A stretch of DNA of 64,000 nucleotides from Abelmoschus esculentus (Eukaryota; Streptophyta; Magnoliopsida; Malvales; Malvaceae), in NCBI GenBank assembly GCA_035048815.1, contig JAUCBN010000024.1:3656001-3720000 (forward strand), given 5' to 3'. A program made the translations under genes and the position numbers. Below are positions 54,801 to 64,000 of this stretch, in pieces. A model generated the notes under the pieces. That model ran no database searches. It worked only from the letters and a program-made list of their open reading frames with translations, and had not been told where the DNA came from. How positions within the stretch are numbered: the first letter of the stretch is position 1; every line of letters starts with the position of its first letter.

Positions 54801-56085
54801 CCCCCCCCCCCTTAATCTAAGGTCAAGGACACAACATCCATTTATTTTTCATCTAGCAGAAATGACTACATTGACTATAAATTTGATCCAAATTTCTATG
54901 TTGTGTACCTATTCAAGCCATTTAGTATGAGAATAACAGCAGGGTTACTGACTTCTAGACATGAAGGTATATGATAATATAATGAAAACCGAAAAAGATA
55001 TCGTGACCAAAATTGCAGAATAACCCTTCACTTCAATTGATCTTCAAGAATTAAAATGAATCATATTTTTTACACATTTCCTTTGAATCAAGTGGAAGTG
55101 GAACTCTTAAAGTTTCCTCTTCAAAGTGCAAGGGGAGGCCAACATCAACATATCATTGACTTCCCAAACAGTTTTCATTTCATATGCAAATTAGGACTTG
55201 CAAATAAACTAAAAAAGGTAATAACTCCGCAATGGAGTGGGATAAGAGTTTTAATTCAGAAGATATATAATCATTATTTCTTTTTCTAAAGTAGAAAAGG
55301 ACCCTAGCTGATTTAAATATTTTCAAATTTAGTGATATGAGAGTCACAAACTGCTATATGAAAATCTTTTCATGATAAATTAGCAGCCATTAAAAATACA
55401 AGACAGGAGTGCGAATATCACTATCATCACCATCTAACTTCTCACTTTAGGACACCTTGCCAACCGAATATTAGTATTGCAGCATGGTTAACGAAAAGCA
55501 ACAATTTACCTAATTCCCTTCTTTGGAACAGATACCCCATCTTTGGACTTTTCACCTGTCATCCGCAAATGAATAAACAAGGCCCATATTTTTATTAATA
55601 TGTCCTCATGATACAATACAAAAATCAATCTACTTGCTCAAAATACTGGCACTACGAGGCAAATGTATTAAAATTTCAACCAGAAAACAAATATTGAGTG
55701 AGTTCCTGAACCAGACTAACCTTCAGAATTGGGCTTGAATTTCTCATTGGGATTGATTGTTCCACCTCGAACAAATGCCTTCGACCCAGGCGCATTATCA
55801 CCTTGAAAGGAAGCCACAAACTCCTCATATAATCGAGCAGTTTCATCTTCCTCCCTCTGATAACGGGGAAAAGGAGGGGGGGGGGGGGGGGGGAGACCAG
55901 AAGTTAAAGTTAATTACTTTAGTTCAAAAGACAAAATAAAACCGAATCAACGAGCCGGAAACCAAATCAATTAGAGTTTTGATCTATGAAGGTAAGAAAA
56001 ATCGATGTACCTTCTTCTTGGCTTCCTCCTCTTCTCTGTGCTTCTGGAACGGCGTTTTCTTGCGCGTGATTGAGAACGAACTCAT
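48881..56085 (-). CDS. RRC1: U2 snRNP-associated SURP-domain (SR140/U2SURP) splicing factor, RRC1-like
   Basis: Seventeen exons, right to left: 56085-56011, 55856-55721, 55555-55510, 54139-54079, 53966-53814, 53575-53456, 53359-53194, 52447-52335, 52129-52058, 51946-51725, 51588-51530, 51419-51335, 51240-51103, 50760-50536, 50376-49601, 49472-49306 and 49188-48881. Phase holds throughout; 973 residues (Arabidopsis RRC1 is about 946). Order of parts: basic N terminus (MSSFSITRKKTPFQKHR); RRM (~185-270, TTNLYVGNLSPK and RQRNCGFVAFMNRA); SURP (~335-388, VIDTMALYVLDGGCAFEQAI); CID-type helical domain (~440-590, RDEFEDMLRALTLERSQIKE); a SAP-like helix pair (~640-680); cwf21-type coiled segment (~816-870); and an Arg-Asp/Arg-Glu tail to the end. 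It is nuclear and spliceosomal. In Arabidopsis RRC1 links phytochrome B signalling to alternative splicing. Intact. Confidence 0.94.
48893..48930. repeat. CCCTAT hexamer repeat in the RRC1-like last exon
   Basis: About six imperfect tandem CCCTAT units that on the minus strand encode Arg-Asp dipeptides just before the stop codon. Being a multiple of three, length changes keep the frame and alter only the length of the RD tail. Confidence 0.8.
54799..54810. repeat. Poly(C) tract in intron 3 of the RRC1-like gene
   Basis: A run of about 12 C (G-run in the sense strand) in the longest intron (54140-55509). The surrounding intron is otherwise AT-rich and holds no gene. Confidence 0.8.
55876..55893. 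repeat. Poly(G) tract in intron 1 of the RRC1-like gene
   Basis: Eighteen consecutive G on the plus strand, i.e. a C-run in the sense transcript, 19 bases upstream of exon 2 in sense orientation and therefore inside the polypyrimidine-tract position of that intron. Confidence 0.85.
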
Positions 56086-56699
56086 CTTCAAATGAATGAA
56101 TCTTCGATTCAAGACCCTTATCTTTCAACAACATAATAAAAAATTTAAAAAAAATTTAACTAACCCCCACCAAACCGATTCAATCCCTAGCATGTAAACC
56201 CTAACAGGTTAGCCCTCCCTCCCAACGTTGCGGCGTGAAACCCTACCTGGGCAAATGGAAGGGATTTTTGCGATTTGGACTTGTGAGAATGGATTCAGAG
56301 TGGAATCTAACCAGAACAGGAGGCAAAGCAACACTTGAAATTGAGTTCTTCAGAAGAGTGATTTATAATTAAAATTAAAATTATGTAGGCATGGTATTAG
56401 TAATTTGGAATAAGCTACTAGCCCCCGACCCATAGTAAATTATAAAGGCTTGAGATTAGACGTTCATAAAATTATATTATATTATATTTTTTTAAAAAAA
56501 ATGTTTTTTAAGCAATATCAAAGGAGATTAAAATATTTTTTTTTTAAAATATTTTAAAATACTTAATTAGGAGTATAATTACATTTAGGTTACTTAATTA
56601 TTAATAATTATATTTGAGTTATTCATTTATAGGTAAGATTATATTTGGATCACTCAATTATTAAAGATTACATTTTGTTCATTCAATTATAAGTAAGGT

Positions 56700-56876
56700 C
56701 AAGGACGGAGCCACATTAGGCTTGGGTGGGGCAATCGCCCCCACCCCGAATTTTTTTTTTTTACTTTTGTCCCCTTATTTAAATTATTTAAAAAATAATT
56801 TTTTAGGAATTTGTCTCCCTATTTCTAAATATTTATGTTTTGCCCCTCTCAAACTCAATTTCTGGCTCCGTCACTG
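56700..56876. mobile_element. Short hAT MITE (177 bp) with 8-bp target duplication
   Basis: Ends are CAAGGACGGAGCCA on the left and TGGCTCCGTCACTG on the right (reverse complement CAGTGACGGAGCCA), the classic CAGTGACGGAGCC terminus of plant hAT MITEs. Flanks are AGTAAGGT (56692-56699) and AGTAAGAT (56877-56884), 7 of 8 identical. It splits one unit of the local tandem array. Confidence 0.8.
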
Positions 56877-57210
56877 AGTAAGATTATATTTGGGTCACCC
56901 TTTATATTTTAAAAATATATCAATTTGATCGTTTTTTCTTCTAAATTGCTTGTATACTTTTGTTAATATTAAAATAATTCATTTGAAATCATTAATTAAT
57001 CTAATACATGAATTGATAAAAACTTTTTTTAAAATTATTTTTTAAAACTTTTTTTTTCAAATTATTTTTTAAAAATAATATAGAACTTACTTAAAGTTTG
57101 TTTTCTGTTTGAGCCTTCTGTCCTTACTTTTGGGCCTTTATCCATGTTTACGACCATTTTATCAGCTCTGCCATGTTCTAATTTTTCTTCATAAAAAAAT
57201 AAAGGCACTC

Positions 57211-57221
57211 TCGTATATATA
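57211..57221 (+). promoter_or_regulatory. Possible TATA box for the DLN-type gene
   Basis: GTATATATACA about 130 bases upstream of the ATG at 57348, in an otherwise C/T-rich leader. Placement fits a plant core promoter. Confidence 0.4.
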
Positions 57222-57347
57222 CATTGCTCACATCACACCCATCTCCGTCACTTGCTTTCTCTCTTTCCCCGCCACCTCCTTTCCCCATATCTTCTATCCT
57301 TCATTTCCACCTCTTTACCAACATCGGCTTTTGCGCTCGTTGGGAGG

Positions 57348-59082
57348 ATGACGAAGACGACCGTGAAAGACGAGTGGGTTCGAGAGGCGATGACCGACGA
57401 CTACGTGGTTGTGGAGCTTCTGGTAAGGCTCAAGAAAGCTCAGGACGCGACACCGCCTCCCAAATCTGCGGTGACTGCTCTTAGATGGGGGATGCGTCAA
57501 CCCAGGTCTAGGCCCATGCTGATCCGGTGCGACGCTAAGATAGATGGAGGAGATTTCGACGTCAGCAGTAGAGGTAGCCCCACCACGCCTCTTTCTTGGA
57601 GCGGTGGTGGAGGCGCTGCATCTCCTCTCGCTGTCGATGGTTTTGAAGAGACCTGTAGGCTGTAGTAGTCACCTCCGTGGCTCTCCACCAGCTGCATCTT
57701 CCAGATCCAAGGTTTCTTTTCACTCTCTCTCTCTCTCTCTCTCTCGTTCGTCTGAAATAATGAGCTGGTGGTTGACGGTTTCGTATAAGCCACCATTGTT
57801 TCGTATTTGAAGATGTGACTGTTTCGTCTTCGTTTTTCATTCTTTCAAATTTTCCCAGTTACACGTGAGAATGAGATCATCAGCTGTATAAGCAGATGGA
57901 AGTGCTACTGCTTATCCTTATCGCTTTCCTTTCCGGTCATCTGTCATTCTGTTGTTGGCTTTTCTTAGATTTAGTAAATCATAACCGCAGTTGCATAGAG
58001 TCTAGTTGCCATTTCCAGTAGAAAACAATTTCATCAGGAAAACAGAAAAAGTATATTTATTTCCTCTGTACTGTTATTCTAGTTGCTTATCCCATCACTG
58101 TCTATCTGTGCTGTTAGCATTGCTATGGTTTTTATCGTGTTTCTCTACTCTCTTTCTTGCATGGTCCCTGTCTGGGCGATATATATTATTTCCTCTGGAA
58201 CCCCAAACATTTATGATCGGATGGATCATGCACCGTCCGATATGAAAAAGAATAAATATAGTACCGAATTGGGAGAGGAACTTTAGTAATGAGTTTTATT
58301 TTATTTTATTTTATTTTATTTTATTTATCATATGGGTGTTACTGTTAGCAAGGAAGATCAAGGTTAAACAGCCGGCCATGTCAGGAAGGGTCATGTGCTA
58401 TAAGTCACGTGACTTGAGGTATAGATGTATGGTGAAAATCATTTACCTCTTTCTCATGTTTTCTTTAATACCTTTGTTTTAAATTATAGGCTTTAGAATT
58501 TAAGGTTAGAGTTTATAGTTAAAGAATTAGGGATAGATGTATTGTTTAGGGTATAGGGTTCATGGTTTAGTATATGAAAATTAAGGATTAAGATTAAAAA
58601 TTTAATTTTTTAAAAAAAATCAAAAGAACTATGAATGCACCGTAAAAAAGTCAGAAGTTTTGACCACTGTTTGGAAGAAGATTTTGGGCATTCTTCTTGA
58701 GAATAATTCGTTTCCATTCTTGTCTTCAGACATTTGCTCAACTTCAGGAGGAACATCAAGCCAACTTGAAGAGATTCAAGGTCGGTCCAAAATGCATATA
58801 TGCTCTTCAACAACTCATTATGTGTTTGTTGTGTTGGTGTAGCTATGTTTTTGATGTACATCTGCATTGTTGCAGCTTGATACGAAGACATGGAGTTTGA
58901 ATGTTGATGAAGAGGAAAAAACAGGGTCTTGTGTTGAGTACGGTCCTTCGACGACTTCGACTCTGCCGTTGCATGCCGTTGATGATCGGAGACCGATGTT
59001 AGGTTTGTGCAAGGATGGTTGTAGTGAGGAGAGTGTTTTCTTGTTGCCTGATCTAAATATGATGCCTTGTGAAGATGCTTAG
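57348..59082 (+). pseudogene. Plant-specific DLNxxP-motif protein gene, frameshifted in exon 1
   Basis: Exon 1 (57348-57711) starts MTKTTVKDEWVREAMTDDYV and continues with a Trp-Gly-x-Arg-Gln-Pro-Arg-Ser-Arg motif and SPTTPLSWSGGG, as in a plant-specific nuclear family I recognise only by pattern. After DGFEE (about 57645) the frame runs into a stop at 57663. One frame over, it continues RPVGCSSHLRGSPPAASSRS to a donor at 57712, so a small indel has shifted the frame. Exon 2 (58730-58780, TFAQLQEEHQANLKRFK) and exon 3 (58876-59082) fit in phase. Exon 3 ends VFLLPDLNMMPCEDA, with DLNMMP matching the DLNxxP EAR repression motif. The basic RRKK-Phe-Ala-Glu-Leu-Lys segment expected in the middle was not found. 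Either a recent pseudogene or a sequencing indel in a real gene; without the indel the frame would give a shorter but normal-looking product. Confidence 0.6.
57712..58729 (+). other. Long intron with a microsatellite and a telomere-like block
   Basis: Contains a CT run at 57723-57745, a (TTTTA)n run at 58293-58326, and a block at 58430-58620 with TTAGGG-like words. The block starts AAATCATTTACCTCTTTCTC, as does the block at 29870. No other gene recognised. Confidence 0.55.
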
Positions 59083-59747
59083 AACTTGTTGGAAAACAGT
59101 GACACTAAACTAAACAAACAACCCTTTTTAACTAATGAAGATATGATTTCAAGGGTAGTGTAGAAACCTCTACTTCGTTGCTTGTTTGAAGAAATTATAT
59201 TGTGAGTAATTTTTGTTACGTTATTTATGAGATTAATTAATTAAATATATTAATTTTTTATTTTTTATCAAATGAATCTAAAATAGATGAAAATTTAATG
59301 AAATAAATACAATTAATTAGTTAGTATCATAAATAACGTAATTAGAAACAAAAATTTTCTATCTCTTTTCTGTACCTCTTTTTGTGCCCATTTGATTTTT
59401 TAAAAAAAATTAAATTTTAAACCTTTATTTTCTATATTCTAAATCCTAAACTCTACACTCTAAAAGTTACACCTTACTCCTAATTCCTTAAACCCTAACC
59501 TAAAATCCTAAACCTCTAATTTAAAGGAATAAATGAAGACATGAAAAAAGTCAGATGATTTGCACCCTTAATTAGAACGAATGACCAACGGCGGTTAAAA
59601 TCGTGTTTGCAATTCGTTCGTTCATAGTTCATGGTAAAAGCTTGTCCCTTTTTGATCTTCTTAACTTTAACATGAAATCTTAATCGGGAATTATGATACC
59701 AAAACATGTTGACAGATATTGATCGGCGGAAACTATGGTCTGCTTGA
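59083..59747. other. 3' flank with telomere-like remnant
   Basis: 59340-59525 carries CTAAACCCT-type words (TTCCTTAAACCCTAACC, ATCCTAAACCTCTAATTTAA) and is closely related to 29870-30085. The rest shows no gene. Confidence 0.5.
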
Positions 59748-59970
59748 CACTGGTACGAGAGATTATACGGTAAACTCTGTTTATCACGTCATCTATGGTC
59801 TAAGCAATCAGGATCGTTGATCTTTAAATAACCACCTAATAACTATCATCCATTAAGTCTATGTAGGAAAGAGACGATGATTCACTTGAAAAAAATTAAG
59901 ATCAACGATCCTGATTACTTAGGACTATAAATGACGTGGTGAACAGGTTCACCGTATAATTTTTCCACTG
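59748..59970. mobile_element. Foldback MITE (223 bp)
   Basis: Left CACTGGTACGAGAGATTATA and, read on the other strand, right CAGTGGAAAAATTATACGG form inverted ends. The arms continue inward: ATCAGGATCGTTGATCTT near 59808 pairs with AAGATCAACGATCCTGAT near 59909. The arms are ~80 bp. No clear target duplication and no coding capacity. Confidence 0.65.
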
Positions 59971-60868
59971 ATACATTTGCCCAACATCTGGATTCTACAA
60001 GGTATTACTTGAAACTGTAAATGAATGTTGCCTTGAAAGTTGTGCAGAGAGTTTCGTAGACACTGATCTTGCGATGCTCTTATATGGCATCGGTTAATGG
60101 GGAGCAATATCTCGTCGACAAGCTTCTATGGCCTATATAAGTATTTGAGCTTACTATCATAACCCGTCATTTAACACTGAAACAAATTAAATATTTTGGG
60201 GGTTTTTAAGGTAAGCATGGACTATTTTTTTTTTTAAAGAATGACAGAATGATTTACATTTATCTTGAAAACTTGTCACAATATTTCACAAGGTTTTATA
60301 AATTTTAGATATACTCGAAAAAACTTAAAAGATTTTAAAGATTTTAAAATAATCGAGATTTCTCTAAATATCTTTAAAATTCTCTAAAATATTATAGATA
60401 CTTAGTGACATGTATAAATCTATGTAGAATTATTTGGAATTCTCTATTACTTATAAATATCCCAACATGCAAGGATCATCTAGAAGCATAAGTTGGAGGC
60501 TTATTAATAGGATCACCCTTTATTTATAAACATCAAAGAAAAACCTAAACATTCAAGCATTTTTATCTTTCTCAAAGCTTAATATAAAGTCTGTTGTTAA
60601 ATACTATTTGTTTTTTTTTAATTTTTTTTATCAAATTTTAACGTTTTTATGAATTAAGATTTTTTAGTATTGATTTAAGAATACTAATATCAAACAAATA
60701 GTTTGAGGAAGATTTAATCCGTAACAGTATATTGACCGTAATATTTTGTTAACTCTTCTAAAGAATTTGTATCTTCAACTCTATTTTAGGTATCAAAATT
60801 GAAGCAATTAATATAGTAATAAATTTTGATAGAATATATACAAATTCTAACGTAAGTATGTCTTATCC
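59971..60868. other. AT-rich spacer, nothing recognised
   Basis: About 900 bases of AT-rich DNA without a reading frame, RNA gene or clear repeat ends. Confidence 0.5.
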
Positions 60869-62841
60869 GGAAAATTATTATATGAACCATTTTCACCACC
60901 TAAGATATGGTCTCAACCAATTAAATTAAGACATATAATATATTTTTTCCATATCAAATTTACACATAAGCACTGGTCAAATCATCTAATATAATGTCTT
61001 TGATTTAAAAAAGAAAAAAATATTATCAAAGATTTCTTGTGTCATCTTTCTTTTTGTTTTTTAAAATTTTCCTAATTATTTTTTATATAGATTTGGGGTT
61101 TAAGATTTAGAGTTTAGAGTTTAGGGTTAGGGATTAGTGGTTTAGAGTTTATGTGGTTTAGGTTCAAGGTTTAGGGTTAGAGTTAGGGTTTAGTGTTATG
61201 TGGTATTGTTTAGGTTAGGATTATGGTTTAGGGTTAGGGTTTATAGTTAAGGTTTATGGTTAATGGTTAGTGTTTAAGGTTTAGGATTTAGGTTTAAGGT
61301 TTAGGATTTAGTATTTATGTTTAAGGTTTAGAGTTTAGGGTTAGGAATTAAAAAATTAATTAAAAAATTAAACAATAAAAAGAAAGACAACGTAAAAAAT
61401 CTTTGGTAATATTTTTTTTCATTTTTAAATTAAATGCATTAAAGTGGATGATTTGGATGATGCTTATATGTAAATATGATATGAAAAAATATATTATGTG
61501 TATTATTTTTATTGGTTGGGATCATATCTTAGGTGGTGAAAAAAGTTCATGTAATAATTTCTGGTCTTGAAAAATTATTACATGAACCCTTTCCACCACC
61601 TAGGATATGGTCCCAACCAATTAAATTAAGACACAATATATACTTTTTCCATATCAAATTTACACATAAGCATTGGCCAAATCATCTAATTTAATGTCTT
61701 TGATTTAAAAAAGAAAAAAAATATTATCAAAGATTTCTTGTGTCATCTTTCTCTTTGTTTTTTAAAATTTTCCTAATTATTTTTTATATAGATTTAGGGT
61801 TTAAGATTTAGAGTTTAGGGTTAGGGATTAGTGGTTTAGAGTTTATGTGGTTTAGGTTCAAGGTTTAGGGATAAAGTTAGGGTTTAGTGGTTTAGTGTTA
61901 TGTGGTATTGTTTAGGTTAGGATTATGGTTTAGGGTTTGGGTTTATAGTTAATGTTTAGGGTTTAGGGTTACTGTTTAAGGTTTAGGATTTAGGTTTAAG
62001 GTTTATGATTTAGTATTTATGTTTAAGGTTTAGAGTTTAGGGTTATGGTTTAGGGTTAGGGTTTATAATTAAGGTTTATGGTTTAAAGTTAGTGTTTAAG
62101 GTTTAGGATTTAGGTTTAAGGTTTAGGATTTAGTATTTATGTTTAAGATTTAGAGTTTAGGGTTAGGGATTATTGGTTTAGAGTTTATGTGGTTTAGGTT
62201 CAAGGTTTAGGGATAAAGTTAGGGTTTAGTGTTATGTGGTATTGTTTAGGTTAGGATTATGGTTTAGGGTTTGGGTTTATAGTTAAGGTTTAGGGTTTAG
62301 GGTTACTGTTTAAGGTTTAGGATTTAGGTTTAAGGTTTAGGATTTAGTATTTATGTTTAAGGTTTAGAGTTTAGGGTTATGGTTTAGGGTTAGGGTTTAT
62401 AATTAAGGTTTATGGTTTAAAGTTATTGTTTAAGGTTTAGGATTTAGGTTTAAGGTTTAGGATTTAGTATTTATGTTTAAGGTTTAGAGTTTAGGATTAT
62501 GGTTTAAGGTTAGGGTTTATAATTAAGGTTTATGGTTTAAAGTTAGTGTTTAAGGTTTAGGATTTAGGTTTAAGGTTTAGGATTTAGTATTTATGTTTAA
62601 GGTTTAGAGTTTAGGATTAGGAATTAAAAAATTAATTAAAAAAATTAAACAATAAAATGAAAGACAACGTAAAAGAAAATAATTAAAAAATTAAATACAT
62701 TAAAAAATTAAATGCATTAAAGTGGATTATTTGGATGATGCTTACATATAAATATGATATGAAAAAATATATTATGTGTATTATTTTAATTGGTTAAGAT
62801 CATATCTTAAGTGGTGGAAAAAATTTATGTAATAATTTCTG
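60869..62841. mobile_element. Dimeric inverted-repeat element filled with degenerate telomere-like repeats, 9-bp target duplication
   Basis: The flanks are GTCTTATCC at 60860-60868 and again at 62842-62850, a perfect 9-bp duplication. The outer ends are GGAAAATTATTATATGAACC and, on the other strand, CAGAAATTATTACATAAATT. The same terminus occurs back to back in the middle (61550-61590: TTCATGTAATAATTTC then AAATTATTACATGAACCC). The whole is therefore two head-to-tail units, each with its own inverted ends (with the CACCACCTAAGATATGGTC block). Between the ends lie hundreds of bases of TTTAGGG/TTAGGGTT-type words. In the second unit these form ~125-330-bp higher-order repeats ending GGATTTAGTATTTATGTTTA. 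No transposase frame. Confidence 0.65.
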
Positions 62842-62850
62842 GTCTTATCC

Positions 62851-64000
62851 TATTATTACTGCTTCTATTATAGTTTTTCTAATTTTCATAGTATAATAAT
62901 TATGCCTATCAAGAGTAAACTTTTAATTAAAAATTTTATAATAAAAAGAGAATACGATAAATATTTATTCTCTCCATATCAAACAATACGAGAATCTTTA
63001 CAATCAGACCATTTAACAAAATATTTAAATATTAAAGAAAATAATTTACCAACAAAAGTATCTATCAAATTGTTAATTAAACCGAATCGTTAAAACTTTT
63101 ATAATATAAATTTTCCCTATGTAGTAAAAGAAGAAACTTTTTAAAATATGATTTATTACTTTCACTAAATACATCACTTCCTAAACTAATCTATATATAC
63201 ATTATTATTATTAAAAATGATGTAACACTAATGATCTTGTAAAACTTAGAAATTATACTTATAATTTTAACAACCAAAACAGGAACAATTAAAAATTCAG
63301 TGATCATATTGAAAAATTTTAAATATCAATGACCAAAACAAGGGTGAAAAGCAAGTCGACTTATTAATTTTGTAATTTACCCTAAACACAATCGGACTGT
63401 AATCTTCCATGGGAAGAACTATTTAAGGTACAACTAAGCAAAAGATGCTCATAAACTAATTAAACAAAACCCTTTACCCTCCCAACCAGGTGGGATCAAT
63501 GCAGATTAACCTGTGGTTCATCCCCTAATATAGATATCTATATCTAAATGATTTATCCACCCACTGCTTTAGAAAATTCCTCACACAGCCAGAAAAAATT
63601 GTTACATGATATCAAGGCAATATTACAGTCAAATTTGCTGAGAGTGCAATTGCGATATGATCCACAAAATAGTGGCCTTCAAAACAATGAACAGTTAGCC
63701 ATATTCTTTTCTCAAGCCTCGGAACACACCTTATCTGAAAAAGGTTAGACAGTGCAAAATATTGTGTCAACACAAAACCTGCACTGTTAAATTATAAAAG
63801 GTCCAAGGCTCCAAGTACCTATTCGATAAATAAAAGCATAACCCAATTTTTAAAAAAAGAAAAATAAAATGCCAAAATGCTTGCTTATAATAGCCACCTA
63901 ATGACTGAAACAGGTAGAGGGCCCAACTGCAAAATCTTAGAGATCATTTGACTAAATTGGTTCGTATGAGCTCATCTCTTTGTTATTTCCAAAATTGCAA
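62851..64000. other. Right-end spacer, no gene recognised
   Basis: AT-rich with a copy, in reverse, of the dispersed repeat at 29570-29720 (about 63260-63370). A few short frames (62902-63093, 63548-63748) lack any recognisable pattern. Confidence 0.45.

Larger units (their letters stand above)
56086..57347. other. Spacer between the RRC1-like gene and the DLN-type gene
   Basis: The first ~250 bases are the RRC1-like 5' leader and promoter. 56560-56960 consists of ~60-base tandem units of the type 'taagattatatttggatcactcaattatta', interrupted by a MITE. The last ~100 bases, with TCGTATATATACATTG near 57211, may be the promoter of the gene at 57348. Confidence 0.5.

Noticed and set aside
60869..62841. 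True chromosome end or telomere
   Set aside because: Repeats are degenerate and patchy, bounded by inverted termini and a 9-bp duplication, with unique DNA on both sides.
63548..63748. 66-codon frame at the right end
   Set aside because: No motif, no ATG context or neighbours supporting a gene; indistinguishable from chance.
1..64000. CRISPR arrays, operons, tRNA or rRNA genes
   Set aside because: Plant nuclear sequence; no regularly spaced short repeats with unique spacers and no recognisable tRNA or rRNA sequence on either strand by eye.

Overview
This is a nuclear plant (eudicot) segment. Protein genes carry spliceosomal GT-AG introns, the intergenic DNA is very AT-rich, and it is crowded with short non-autonomous transposons. 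The gene set (callose synthase, DCAF1, RRC1-type splicing factor, tyrosine aminotransferase, RR-TZF zinc finger, USP-domain kinase) is ordinary for an angiosperm. The style of the repeats suggests a Malvaceae-like genome such as cotton, but that is a guess from memory, not something the window proves.

Layout. 1-2.5 kb: repeat DNA (a diverged copy of a dispersed repeat seen again at 7.5 and 10.1 kb, then a GC-rich LTR-element-like stretch). 2.5-3.0 kb: a degenerate RRM (polypyrimidine-tract-binding-like) ORF, minus strand. 3.65-5.43 kb: a four-exon plastid-type CPBP (CAAX protease-like) membrane protein. 5.5-6.5 kb: four ~157-bp tandem repeats abutting a type I MADS-box C-terminal remnant. 7.25-12.7 kb: a tandem duplication whose junction lies inside a broken nitrate reductase fragment. 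One copy carries two foldback elements, the other a solo LTR, and each copy preserves the other's empty site. 13.65-18.93 kb: an intronless callose synthase of the CALS12 type. 21.3-22.4 kb: an intronless CCCH tandem zinc finger gene. 23.5-26.5 kb: nested AT-rich transposon DNA. 27.6-29.3 kb: a seven-exon tyrosine aminotransferase-like gene. 30.4-33.7 kb: a ten-exon USP + coiled-coil + kinase gene. 34.8-35.1 kb: the relic last exon of a STY-type kinase. 36.4-45.2 kb: DCAF1 (14 exons, minus). 46.2-46.5 kb: a 50-residue membrane microprotein with an apparent GC-AG intron. 48.9-56.1 kb: RRC1/U2SURP-like splicing factor (17 exons, minus). 57.3-59.1 kb: a frameshifted gene ending in a DLNxxP motif. 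60.9-62.8 kb: a dimeric inverted-repeat element filled with degenerate telomere-like repeats.

The genes are independent transcription units and there is no operon logic. Themes that recur are defence or stress (callose synthase, RR-TZF, aminotransferase, USP kinase) and CUL4-DDB1 ubiquitination and splicing (DCAF1, RRC1). I found no convincing new biological system. The most informative material is the transposon archaeology, especially the reciprocal empty sites in the 7-12 kb duplication and the telomere-repeat-filled element near the right end. Exon joints were worked out by hand from splice consensus and reading phase; most joints are phase-consistent, and exceptions are flagged.
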